Positions 34,256 through 43,218 of a stretch of DNA of 64,000 nt are shown here, in pieces (the first letter of the stretch is position 1; the number at the start of each line of letters is the position of its first letter). This DNA comes from Larix kaempferi (Eukaryota > Streptophyta > Pinopsida > Pinales > Pinaceae): assembly GCA_027924585.1 (NCBI GenBank), contig BSBM01001719.1, positions 31,726,001 to 31,790,000 on the forward strand. The letters are read 5' to 3'. Under the pieces are notes generated by a model. That model saw nothing but the letters and a program-made list of their open reading frames with translations, was not told the DNA's origin and did no database searches. Made by a program: the position numbers and the translations under genes.

Positions 34256-34864
34256 TGTTGATGTATATGTAACTTCGGAATGTATTTCATCAGTATATTA
34301 TATGTATATTTATTGTACCCTTATAAGAGATGTGTTATTCCTCTATAAGGAAGTGTCGTCATGTGGATTGACAAGTGTCGCAAGTGTGTGTACTTGCCGA
34401 TGGGTTATTAGACCACCTTATGGGGTCGGCCCTAATTAATATATAATATAATGTGGATGTACTAAAGTAGACAAGTCGGCCCCAGTAGGTCACTGGGCAA
34501 AAAGGTGAGTATAAATAGAGATAGGAGATCTCTATTTTACTCATTCGGAAAAGCATCTATCTCTCTCTCTGGAAAGTGGCGCACTAGTGAGGAGGAGGAG
34601 GATCATCTGCTAGGAGACTATCTCTGTATTATTTGGTTGTATTTTGGTTGAGCCATTGCTCTCTCTATCTCTGAGGAAGTTTGTGGGGTTTTTCACCTTA
34701 GGGTTTTCCCCACGGAAACTCTGTGTCTCTTGTCTCTATGCTTTTGATTCTTGTGATGCTTGTGATGCTTGTCATATTATGATTGTCATGCATTGATATA
34801 CTGTAGATGTTATTCTCTCAGCAAAGATCCTATAGTATTGTGATTTAATACTAAAAATTTAACA
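34256..34864 (+). repeat. 5' LTR of C1
   Basis: 609 bp, TGTTGATGTATATG to AATTTAACA. Followed directly by the primer-binding site. Its first 7 bases TGTTGAT equal the 7 bases of G2 found at this point in the right gag copy (42147-42153). Confidence 0.95.
34510..34517 (+). promoter_or_regulatory. TATA box in the C1 5' LTR
   Basis: TATAAATA, a consensus plant TATA box, about 255 bp into the LTR and intact in the 3' LTR too (41028-41035). Transcription would be expected to start about 30 bp downstream. Confidence 0.8.
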
Positions 34865-34876
34865 TGGTATCAGAGC
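34865..34876 (+). other. Primer-binding site of C1
   Basis: TGGTATCAGAGC, a perfect initiator tRNA-Met site abutting the LTR end with no spacer. Confidence 0.92.
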
Positions 34877-35438
34877 TTAACTGAGAAGAAGACATTTTGC
34901 AGTGACGGAAGCTTGTATTGCTTGTTTATTGGGTTTCTCTCCACAGATTTTTGAAATTCAGTATAGTAGATTGGATCTACTCATCAAGGCGCATCTTTCT
35001 ATCCAATCAGATTTCAGTTCCGAGCATTTTCATTTTTGGCCCTAAAAATTAGGGTTTCCACAAAAATAGGAATTTCTGGAAACTGAAGGTACAACTGGAA
35101 GCTCCTTACAAAAATCGAAGGTTTGAGCTTTGGATCGAGATTTTTGGCTGGGTAGATCTCCGGGAAACTCAAACCCTAATTCAGGGCTCTCCCCAGTGAA
35201 CCCGGGAGGACAAAAAGGCAATTTTGAAGGACAAGACTTTGCTGATCTCAAATTCTGAATGTACTAGGCTGATCAGCTCTCCAAGGCGCATCTTTCTATC
35301 CTTTCGGAATTTTGAAATTCACATTTTGAATTTTTAGGGTTTCTCTGACAAACCCTAATCCGGGACCAGATCCAGTTTTCAGCACTTCAAGTGGTAAGTT
35401 CTAAATCTTTTCTATTTCCATTTGAAGTACTCTTAAAG
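34877..35438 (+). other. C1 leader
   Basis: 560 bp between primer-binding site and gag without an ORF of note. The phrase AGGCGCATCTTTCTATCC is found twice (about 34988 and 35283), suggesting an internal duplication of the leader. Confidence 0.7.
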
Positions 35439-36758
35439 ATGTCTCTTCACACCAAGCTTGAGGATAAGCTTGAAGGGGCTGATAACTTCCGAGCCTGGAA
35501 GTATAGGATTGGGCTAATCCTGGAAGAGAATGAGTTGGACTCATATGTGAAAGAAGACATCCCTATCCCAGAGGATGAAGAGGCCAAGGCATTGCACAAG
35601 AAGAACTTGGTCAAGGCAAAGAGAATCATTGCTGATTCTATCAAAGACCATCTTATACCCCATGTGTCTTCTCTCAAGACACCCAAAGAGATGTTTGAAT
35701 CTTTGACCAAGCTATTTGAAGGAAAGAACATAAATCGAAAGATGACCCTGCGGAACCAATTGAAAGCAGTGAAGTTTCAGAATGGAGAAACCATTCAATC
35801 TTACTTTTCAAGGGTCTCTCAGATCAAGGAACAATTAGAAGCAGTAGATGAAATGGTGGAGAATGGTGAGGTGGTGATGACTACTCTAAATGGCCTACCC
35901 AGGTCATGCGATTCCTTTATTCAAGGAATTTGTGCAAGGAAGAAGTTGATCTCCTTCAGTAGACTTCGGGAAGAATGCTCTCAAGAAGAAGCTAGACTTA
36001 TAGCTCGTGAGGAAAAGATGGGAGGAGAAGATCAAGCTCTTGCAGCTCACACCAAAAGAAGCAAAATCAAGAAGGATCCCTCTCGCCTCAATAGGTCCCA
36101 TCAAAAGAAGAACAGGAAAGACCTAAGATGTTTCACATGCAATGAGAAGGGTCACTTTGCTTCAGATTGTCCCAAGAACAAAAGGGATAATAACAACAAC
36201 TTCAGTAAGAAGAAGAAGGGCAGCAAAAGAAGATTTCATGCTCATGCTGCCGAAGATGATGAACCCCCAAAGATGAAGGCTAGGGCAGAAAGTGATAGTG
36301 ATGATGACTCATCAAGTGAAGAAGAGTATGTTCTGATCTCTGCTCTTACAGGTACCATCTCCCATGGATGTAATGATTGGTTAATTGATAGTGGGGCCTC
36401 CAAACACATGACTGGGTTCAAGGAATCTTTTATGAATCTTTCTGAACATGAATCACCCCATAAGGTGAAACTTGGGGATGATTATCAATACCCAATCAAA
36501 GGAAGTGGTGAAGCCTCCTACAATCTAGATTCTGGAAAATCATTGAAGTTGAAAGAAGTACTTTATGTACCTGGGCTCAAGAAGAACTTACTCTCCATTT
36601 CTGCATTAGATGCAAAAGGTATGAGGGTTGCATTTGTGGATGGCCAAGTCCTAATGTGGCCAAAGGGAAAGACCATAGATGATGCAGTAGTGATTGGAAA
36701 GCAAGAGGGAGGTTTGTACAATTTGAAGGGACAACCTGAACATGCCATGGTGACATAA
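35439..36758 (+). CDS. C1 gag-protease polyprotein (intact ORF)
   Basis: About 440 residues from Met 35439 (MSLHTKLEDKLEG), the usual copia gag start; an in-frame Met at 35391 is less likely. The UBN2-type gag region covers about residues 10-190 (NFRAWKYRIGLILEENELDS, MTLRNQLKAVKFQNG, YFSRVSQIKEQLEAVDEMVE). A zinc knuckle, CFTCNEKGHFASDC, starts at residue 231. A Ser/Asp/Glu-rich stretch follows, then copia protease with WLIDSGASKHMTG (catalytic Asp about residue 317) and EVLYVPGLKKNLLSISAL. The ORF stops at 36756-36758 within the gag pre-integrase region (GGLYNLKGQ), exactly where integrase would begin. This is the best-preserved ORF in the window and could still supply gag and protease in trans or in cis. 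Confidence 0.9.
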   Translation: MSLHTKLEDKLEGADNFRAWKYRIGLILEENELDSYVKEDIPIPEDEEAKALHKKNLVKAKRIIADSIKDHLIPHVSSLKTPKEMFESLTKLFEGKNINRKMTLRNQLKAVKFQNGETIQSYFSRVSQIKEQLEAVDEMVENGEVVMTTLNGLPRSCDSFIQGICARKKLISFSRLREECSQEEARLIAREEKMGGEDQALAAHTKRSKIKKDPSRLNRSHQKKNRKDLRCFTCNEKGHFASDCPKNKRDNNNNFSKKKKGSKRRFHAHAAEDDEPPKMKARAESDSDDDSSSEEEYVLISALTGTISHGCNDWLIDSGASKHMTGFKESFMNLSEHESPHKVKLGDDYQYPIKGSGEASYNLDSGKSLKLKEVLYVPGLKKNLLSISALDAKGMRVAFVDGQVLMWPKGKTIDDAVVIGKQEGGLYNLKGQPEHAMVT

Positions 36759-37927
36759 ATACAAAGATTCATCCATAGTCATAGAGGTATGTATAATTTG
36801 TTTTTGCAAAAGTTAACTAATGAGTTATGCAGGTCATTGAAGAGAACAAGAACACATTGCTAGACATAACTAGCAAATATGGTGACCAGGTATGTGTTTC
36901 TTATATCATAGGATCTATCATATAAGTATGCATGGCATGATTGATGATGATTGTTCATAAAGTCATAAGTTTGAATAATCATGGGCATATGCATATTATG
37001 TGTCTTACCTTAATTAATAATATGACTAACCAGAAGAGTCATAGGTTTGAGTAATTACAGGTTTATACATGTTATGTTTCTTATGATATGAATAACCATA
37101 AGAGTCCTACATAAACCTTGAATGTTAATGCTTATTATTTCTGTTTGAAATGATCATGACTATACATACTTGAGATTATTGTGTTTTAATGAATGTATGA
37201 TTTTGTATGAGATTACAAGGATAACACAATCATGATACTAATAAGCATGCATAGGGACCAAGGATGAATATGAGTTCAAGAACAGGTAATCCAGGAAGCA
37301 AAGATCAAGAGGGAGCACACTCCAGTGGTTTCTGCAAGGGTGCAGATATTCAGAGGGAGTTGTCCATATCTCTACATTCCACAACAAGAAGGTGTAGAAG
37401 GACTCCAGCAGCTCCTGCAAGAAAGCAAAGACTCAGAGGGAGTCCACCCAATGAACAAACAAAGATAAGTATTTTAATTTCTTGCATATGTGTTTGTTTA
37501 AATAAAATTGTTCAATGATGTATATGCTCATGTTCCTAGACTTAGGAAATGTATAGTTGCATTGATGAACAGTATACTACTAATATACATGGGTAAGTGG
37601 CCTATGGCACTGTACAACATTCCATTGCTACTTATCTAGAATGAAACCTCTTTGCTGACATGTTGGGAGTTGTGCACACTCTTAACAATGTTCTGGTAGA
37701 GATTGGAAGGCATCTAGAAAGTTATGTGATATGGATAAATGTTGTATTGAAGCATTGGCTAAGATAATTGCATGACTGTATGACATATTTCTTTATGTGT
37801 AAGAATTTGTTCTGAAAACTATGAGATGTTTTCTAATCATGCAATTTAACTTGTTGTGTAGGAAAGATCGTATGCCATCTCCTACAAAAGAAGAACTACA
37901 ACATTTGTTCAGCAATAAAGATATCTA
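36759..37927 (+). other. Non-pol segment replacing integrase in C1
   Basis: 1.17 kb with no integrase or RT homology. It holds splice-site-like junctions: a 57-bp open piece 36833-36889 (VIEENKNTLLD) bounded by TTATGCAG and GACCAGGTATGTG; and an open piece from about 37255 preceded by TACTAATAAGCATGCATAG. Diverged repeats with GAGTCATAGGTTTGAGTAAT-like words occur at about 36960-37110. Purine-rich AAGAGGGAG/CAGAGGGAG words occur three times at 37307-37442. Origin unknown: host gene capture or another element's non-coding DNA are both possible. Confidence 0.5.
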
Positions 37928-38386
37928 TTGAAGATATTGAAGTTCCCAGGATCTGGGATGAAGAAATGGAATGATCCGTCAATCATGAAGAATGATGTTT
38001 GGGTTGCAGTCCCAAGACGTGAAGGGAAGTTTGTTATGACTTCCAAACGGAACTATCAGATCAAGCATGTTGCAGATGGCAGCATTGAGAAATATAAAAG
38101 TGATGAAATAGAAGATACACCAGATGGATTCAAGACAACTTCCTTGAATGGTGTAGTTGAAGAAGAAGTGTATGTAGAGCAGCCACTTGGTTCTGAGACA
38201 CATGATAGGAAATCATATATGTGCAGAACTTGGTATGGTGAAGATAGATTGATTGCCGACACGCAGCGGAAGCTTACTACCGAGTTCGAGATGAAGAACT
38301 TGGGGATGATGCACTATTTGTTTTTGGCATGGAGGTGTGGCAGAGTGCAGATAGAATCTTCCTTGGACAAGGAAAGTATGCAGTAG
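37928..38386 (+). pseudogene. C1 reverse transcriptase remnant without the catalytic box
   Basis: The copia RT start is recognisable (DVWVAVPRREGKFVMTSKRN, IKHVADGSIEKYK), as is SLNGVVEEEVYVEQPLG. Two internal deletions remove large parts: after SIEKYK, and after YMCRTWY, where the polypeptide jumps to TTEFEMKNLGMMHYLF. The YVDD motif and its surroundings are therefore absent, and the enzyme cannot be active. A frameshift near 38330 leads into the next piece. Confidence 0.85.
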
Positions 38387-39177
38387 AGATCCCAAAGAGG
38401 TTCGGGATGATGGATTGCAAGGCCATGGCCACACCTATGGCATCGAATCTGAAGCTTCTATGTGATGCTTCATCTGAGCCAGTTGATATTACTATGTATC
38501 GTCAGATGATTGGGTCCTTGATGTACCTGACGAACACGAGACCAGATATTTGCTTTGCTGTGAACACATTGAGCCAGTTCCTGACGGATACAAGAAGTGT
38601 TCACCTGGTTGCTGTAAAGCATGTTCTGAGGTACCAGAAGGGTACAGTGGATTATGGGCTCAGGTATGAGGCGAATCAAAAGTTTAACCTGTAGGGTTAT
38701 GTTGATTCAGATTGGGCTGGCAGTGCTGCAGACAGGAAGAGCACATCTGGGTGTTGCTTCAGTATGGGATCAGGTGTGATCTCTTGGTTTAGCAGGAAGC
38801 AGTCTTGCATAGCACTGAGTACAGTTGAGGCAGAATATGTTGCAGCCTGCTCAGCTAGTTGTGAGGCAGTATGGCTACGGAAGCTACTGTCGGAGTTATT
38901 TGATCTCCCGTTGGAGGCTACTGGTATCTTCTGTGATAACCAGAGTTGTGTGAAGCTTTCCGAGAACCCAGTGTTTCATGACAGGTCGAAACACATAGAG
39001 ATCAAATATCACTATATCAGGGATATGGTGCAGAGAGGAGATGTGAAGCTCCTGTATGTTGCGACGGACGAGCAGATTGCAGATGTGCTGACGAAGCCAC
39101 TAGCCAGGGTGAAGTTTGAGTACTTCAGAGAGAGGCTTGGCGTTCTCCAGATCGAGGACACTTCGAGGAAGAAGTGA
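38329..39177 (+). pseudogene. C1 RNase H domain
   Basis: This continues copia pol: QGKYAVEIPKRFGMMDCK, SLMYLTNTRPDICFAVNTLS, then one TAG at 38692-38694. RNase H follows with GYVDSDWAGSAADRKSTSGC, ALSTVEAEYVAACSASCEAV, FCDNQSCVKLSENPVFHDRS and the copia end motif HIEIKYHYIRDMVQRG. It ends IEDTSRKK and TGA at 39175-39177. Acidic catalytic residues are visible. Apart from the single stop this domain is well kept, in contrast to the RT. Confidence 0.88.
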
Positions 39178-39433
39178 TGGACACATTTGCTGAAGCCATT
39201 CCAAGCATGTTGGAAGGAGGATCCTTCACATGGCTGAGGATGTAAGCACTGGATGATGAACATCAGGATGATGTTCTAGTTTCTGCTGGATATGATCAGT
39301 TGGATCATTTTATGTATGTATGAACGCATCATGTTGGATGCTGGATATGATCAGTTGGATCATGTGTATGTATTTTATGTGCATCATGTTGGATGCTTGG
39401 ACCATGTATCTGTATTTGTATCAGGAGGATACA

Positions 39434-39718
39434 TTGATGATCAGGAGGATCATGTATGATGATATGTATCAGGTAGATACTTGGTATGCAGCAGGATGTT
39501 GCATTGATGATCAGGAGGATCATGTATGATGATATGTATCAGGTAGATACTTGGTATGCAGCAGGATGTTGCATTGATGATCAGGAGGATCATGTATGAT
39601 GATATGTATCAGGTAGATACTTGGTATGCAGCAGGATGTTGCATTGATGATCAGGAGGATCATGTATGATGATATGTATCAGGTAGATACTTGGTATGCA
39701 GCAGGATGTTGCAGTGAT
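39434..39718 (+). repeat. C1 tandem array R1: 70-bp unit, 4 copies
   Basis: Near-identical 70-bp units start at 39434, 39504, 39574 and 39644. Each contains GATGATCAGGAGGATCATG and a GTATC...GATAC inverted repeat. A diverged lead-in of similar words occupies 39300-39433. Confidence 0.93.
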
Positions 39719-39960
39719 GATCAGGATGATCATAGATGACGAGCTTCAGGATGTTGCTCCAGATGACATGCAGCAGGATGTTGCAGTAATGATCAGGATG
39801 ATCATAGATGACGAGCTTCAGGATGTTGCTCCAGATGACATGTAGCAGGATGTTGCAGTGATGATCAGGATGATCATAGATGACGAGCTTCAGGATGTTG
39901 CTCCAGATGACATGCAGCAGGACGTTGCAGTGATGATGATCAGGATGATCATGGATACAT
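39719..39960 (+). repeat. C1 tandem array R2: 72-bp unit, 3 copies plus a partial
   Basis: GATCAGGATGATCAT recurs at 39719, 39791, 39863 and 39938. The unit shares CAGCAGGATGTTGCA with R1, so R2 is an offshoot of the same repeat; it adds ACGAGCTTCAGGATGTTGCT. Confidence 0.92.
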
Positions 39961-40025
39961 CAGGATGATGTATGGTGAGTATCAGGTTGATACTCTGTGG
40001 CCGTGGATCAGGTTGTGCAGATGAG

Positions 40026-40525
40026 CATGTAATTCGTTGCCCTGGGAGATTTGCAGATGGTCTTGCGAGGTTTTGCCTATGGCATGTAATTCGTTGCCCT
40101 GGGACATCTGGCAAATGCTCTTTCGAGGTTTTGCTCTGGGAGGACATGTAATTCGTTGCCCTGGGAGATTTGCAGATAGTCTTGCGAGGTTTTTCCTATG
40201 GCATGTAATTCGTTGCCCTGGGATATCTGGCAGATGCTCTTGCGAGGTTTTGTCCTATGGCATGTAATCCGTTTCCCTGGGAGATCCGATAGGTTGGGCT
40301 GTGTGCCCGTAATAAGTCCTGGGATGCTCTTGCGAGGTTTTGCCATGACCACATGTAATTCGTTGCCCTGGGAGATCCTATAGGTAGAGCAGTATGCTCG
40401 TAACAGCCTGGGATGCTCTTGCGAGGTTTTGTGGTGAGGTCACATGTAATTCGTTGCCCTGGGAGATCCTATAGGTAGAGCAGTATGCTCGTAACAGCCT
40501 GGGATGCTCTTGCGAGGTTTTGTGA
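40026..40525 (+). repeat. C1 tandem array R3: 57- to 91-bp units, 7 copies
   Basis: CATGTAATTCGTTGCCCTGG recurs at 40026, 40083, 40145, 40202, 40261 (with CC for TC), 40352 and 40443. Each unit also has CTTGCGAGGTTTTG. The first five units are about 57-62 bp apart; the last two are 91 bp and nearly identical to each other. R3 is unrelated in sequence to R1 and R2. Confidence 0.92.
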
Positions 40526-40760
40526 CGCACGTAAAAGTCCTGAGAATTCCACAGTATGGCCAGTGATGACGAAGACCTACAGTTGGTGGGCCTACATCCA
40601 GTATGAAAAAGGACTGGCTCTGTAGAACTTCCTATGACGAGTAGAGACAGAGATTGGATGAGATAGCAGCAGCAGTGACGATGATGATGACGATGCATCG
40701 ATGATGATGATCCAGAGAAGAAGACTTGTCTAGCAGATCTGTGTCGAGAAATACCTTCCT

Positions 40761-40773
40761 AGTTAAGAGGGAG
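40761..40773 (+). other. Polypurine tract of C1
   Basis: AGTTAAGAGGGAG immediately before the 3' LTR, typical for Ty1/copia elements. Confidence 0.85.
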
Positions 40774-41382
40774 TGTTGATGTATATGTAACTTCGGAATG
40801 TATTTCATCAGTATATTATATGTAAATTTATTGTACCCTTATAAGAGATGTGTTATTCCTCTATAAGGAAGTGTCGTCATGTGGATTGACAAGTGTCGCA
40901 AGTGTGTGTACTTGCCGATGGGTTATTAGACCACCTTATGGGGTCGGCCCTAATTAATATATAATATAATGTGGATGTACTAAAGTAGACAAGTCGGCCC
41001 CAGTAGGTCACTGGGCAAAAAGGTGAGTATAAATAGAGATAGGAGATCTCTATTTTACTCATTCGGAAAAGCATCTATCTCTCTCTTTGGAAAGTGGCGC
41101 ACTAGTGAGGAGGAGGAGGATCATCTGCTAGGAGACTATCTCTATATTATTTGGTTGTATTTTGGTTGAGCCATTGCTCTCTCTATCTCTGAGGAAGTTT
41201 GTGGGGTTTTTCACCTTAGGGTTTTCCCCACGGAAACTCTGTGTCTCTTGTCTCTATGCTTTTGATTCTTGTGATGCTTGTGATGCTTGTCATATTATGA
41301 TTGTCATGCATTGATATACTGTAGATGTTATTCTCTCAGAAAAGATCCTATAGTATTGTGATTTAATACTAAAAATTTAACA
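40774..41382 (+). repeat. 3' LTR of C1
   Basis: 609 bp, 4 substitutions from the 5' LTR and no indel. It is followed directly by TTGATCTTATCC of G2 gag (41383), which corresponds to position 33492 and not to the left junction. Confidence 0.95.
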
Positions 41383-42146
41383 TTGATCTTATCCATAGTA
41401 CCTATTAGAGAGGTACTTCTACTTGAAGTATTTCTTGAACTGCTTCGACACAATCCTCCTTTCGTTGATCTTCTTCACTTGCCTGATGTGTTCCCACCAT
41501 ATAGATGCTCTTCCATTCAAGTTGAAGATGGCTACCGTTGCCTTCATATTTCCCGAGTAGTCTTGGACTTGGAAATACTTTCTCATCCCAAGAAACCAAG
41601 CTTCAGCTTCTTGACCAGACTTTATCTCTCCATCAAATGTAGGAGGTTTCGCCTTCTTAAATTCCCCATGTGAATTGTTCTTGTAGTGCTTCTTCCTCTT
41701 TCTTCTGCGGGATGAAGAGCTTGAACCCTCAATGGATTCTTCAGAATCAGATGATTCATTAGAAGAGATTTCTGGAGTATATGTTCTGTCTGTAGAAACT
41801 CTTTTTGGGCTACTGGCCCGCTTGCGGGAATTCCTCCTAGAACTACTCCCACCCCTTTCTAGATTTGATGTCTGATGCCCAGAGTTTATTTGCCTTTGGA
41901 TGTCTGTCAAAATCTGTAGCATGGTTGCATTCAACTGATTTTGTTCTTCCTGAACTTTAATCATCCTTTCGTTGTCTTCTCTACAGCTTTGCAACTCCAC
42001 CCTTAGGCTTCTCATGGTGGCTGCAATACCTGGAGGAGCCTCTTGATTTCTTCTCCCATTAGATTCCATTTCAACATTTTCAACATGTATGTTCTCCCCC
42101 ATGGCATCTGTCTCAGGCTCATAGGGATCCTGTGCATCATCCATAA
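41383..42146 (-). repeat. 764-bp direct repeat, right copy
   Basis: Second copy of 33492-34255. From 42147 onward the sequence is the true upstream continuation of G2 gag and leader. Differences noticed: A/G near 33548/41439 and T/C near 33981/41872. Confidence 0.95.
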
Positions 42147-42177
42147 TGTTGATTTTCTTGGCCCAACCAAGATCCAA
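41419..42177 (-). pseudogene. G2 gag N-terminal part, right copy
   Basis: 252 residues from Met 42177 (MDLGWAKKINIMDDAQ), or from Met 42144 as in the left copy. The domain layout is the same as at 33528-34253: coiled segment, basic linker, capsid-like region, premature stop at 41419. Only this copy retains the link to the leader and primer-binding site, so it is the original 5' end of G2; its downstream sequence is cut off by copia C1. Confidence 0.88.
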
Positions 42178-43203
42178 AACTTTCTAACTGTACTATCTAG
42201 AGTGCTACCCTGATGTAACTGTGATTCTGCAAAATGTGTTCATCCACCAATTGTTAGCTGCATTATATTCTCAAAATTCATAACTTACTTTCATGCACGT
42301 GGGAAAAGGTTATATGGACAATTTGTCAAATCATAGAATTTTCTCACAATCGACATATGAGGGGGACAAAGGGGGTCAAGGGGGCTTTCCCCCTTGTGGC
42401 TCGCCACTGCAGGGCGGGTCGAGGGCAGCACCCTCATTTTTTTTTTTTTTACAAATCATGCTGCCATTGCGGGGCGGTTCACCGAACGCTTCCACAATTG
42501 CGGAGCAATTCGCCGAATGCTTCCGCAGTTGCAGAGCCATTCGTGGAATGCTTCCGCAGTTGCAGAGCCATTCGCGGAATGCTTTCGCAGTTTCGGAAGA
42601 CACTGGGAAATTCTTTCCACAGTTTCGGGGTGGTTCGCGGAACTCTTCCACAATTGCGGGAAGATTCGTGGAACTCTTCCACAATTGCGGGAAGATTCGT
42701 CGAACTCTTCCGCAGTTGCAGGAAGATTAGCGGAACTCTTCCGCAATTGCGGGAAGGTTCGCTGAACTCTTTGCCAATTGCAAGAAGATTCATGGAACTC
42801 TTCCGCAATTTCGGAAGACATTTCGGAATTCCTTCCGCAGTTGTGGGTCGATTCGCGGAACTCTTCTGCAATTTTGGAAGAGAATTCCTTCCGAAAATTT
42901 CCTTTCGACGCCGAACACTTGGAAAATTTTTCCATTGTTTCAGAGCAGTTCGCCGAATTCTTCCGCGTTACGGAACAACTCGCAGAATCCTTCCACAGTT
43001 TTGGGAGAGAATTCCTTCTGCAATTTCGGAAGAGAATTCCTTCCACAATTTCGGAAGAGAATTCCTTCCGCAATTTCGGGCAGAACTCATAGAAACTTAG
43101 AAAAATTTTGAAATTTTCTTAACTCTCAGTGCTGAGCAAGAAGCATACTTACCTCTGCACCTATGATAGGTAGCCCCATAAAGGCCCAATGCTGCAACCA
43201 GTA
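42178..43203 (-). other. G2 leader
   Basis: About 1 kb between gag and the primer-binding site on the minus strand. Most of it is the palindromic 31-bp minisatellite (42462-43085). The remainder is AT-rich plus a T-run at 42440. The many open frames in both strands arise because the repeat lacks stop codons in several frames. Confidence 0.8.
42462..43085. repeat. Palindromic 31-bp minisatellite in the G2 leader
   Basis: Roughly 20 units, best conserved at 42630-42815 where AAGATTCG-like words recur every 31 bp (42661, 42692, 42723, 42754, 42785). Each unit holds two dyads: CTTCCGCAATTGCGGGAAG, and GGAAGA with TCTTCC around TTCGCGGAA. Confidence 0.93.
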
Positions 43204-43215
43204 GCTCTAATACCA
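43204..43215 (-). other. Primer-binding site of G2
   Basis: Minus strand TGGTATTAGAGC, one mismatch (a C-to-T type change) from the tRNA-Met site, three bases from the LTR. Confidence 0.8.
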
Positions 43216-43218
43216 AAA

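Larger units (their letters stand above)
34256..41382 (+). mobile_element. C1: young, internally deleted Ty1/copia element
   Basis: 7127 bp on the plus strand, opposite to its host G2. It has two 609-bp LTRs with 4 differences (99.3% identical), a perfect tRNA-Met primer-binding site and a polypurine tract. It carries an intact gag-protease ORF, then about 1.2 kb of sequence unlike pol, an RT remnant lacking the catalytic box, an RNase H domain with one stop, and 1.6 kb of non-coding tandem arrays. No integrase is visible. It has no 5-bp target duplication (CATAA on the left, TTGAT on the right) and is instead flanked by a 764-bp direct repeat. It looks like a non-autonomous element that moved recently using proteins from elsewhere. 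Confidence 0.93.

Noticed and set aside
42357-43100. Long overlapping open frames in both strands, and CRISPR-like spacing of palindromic repeats
   Set aside because: The repeat period is 31 bp with no unique spacers, the site is a plant retrotransposon leader, and the frames arise because the repeat lacks stops; the translations are low-complexity.
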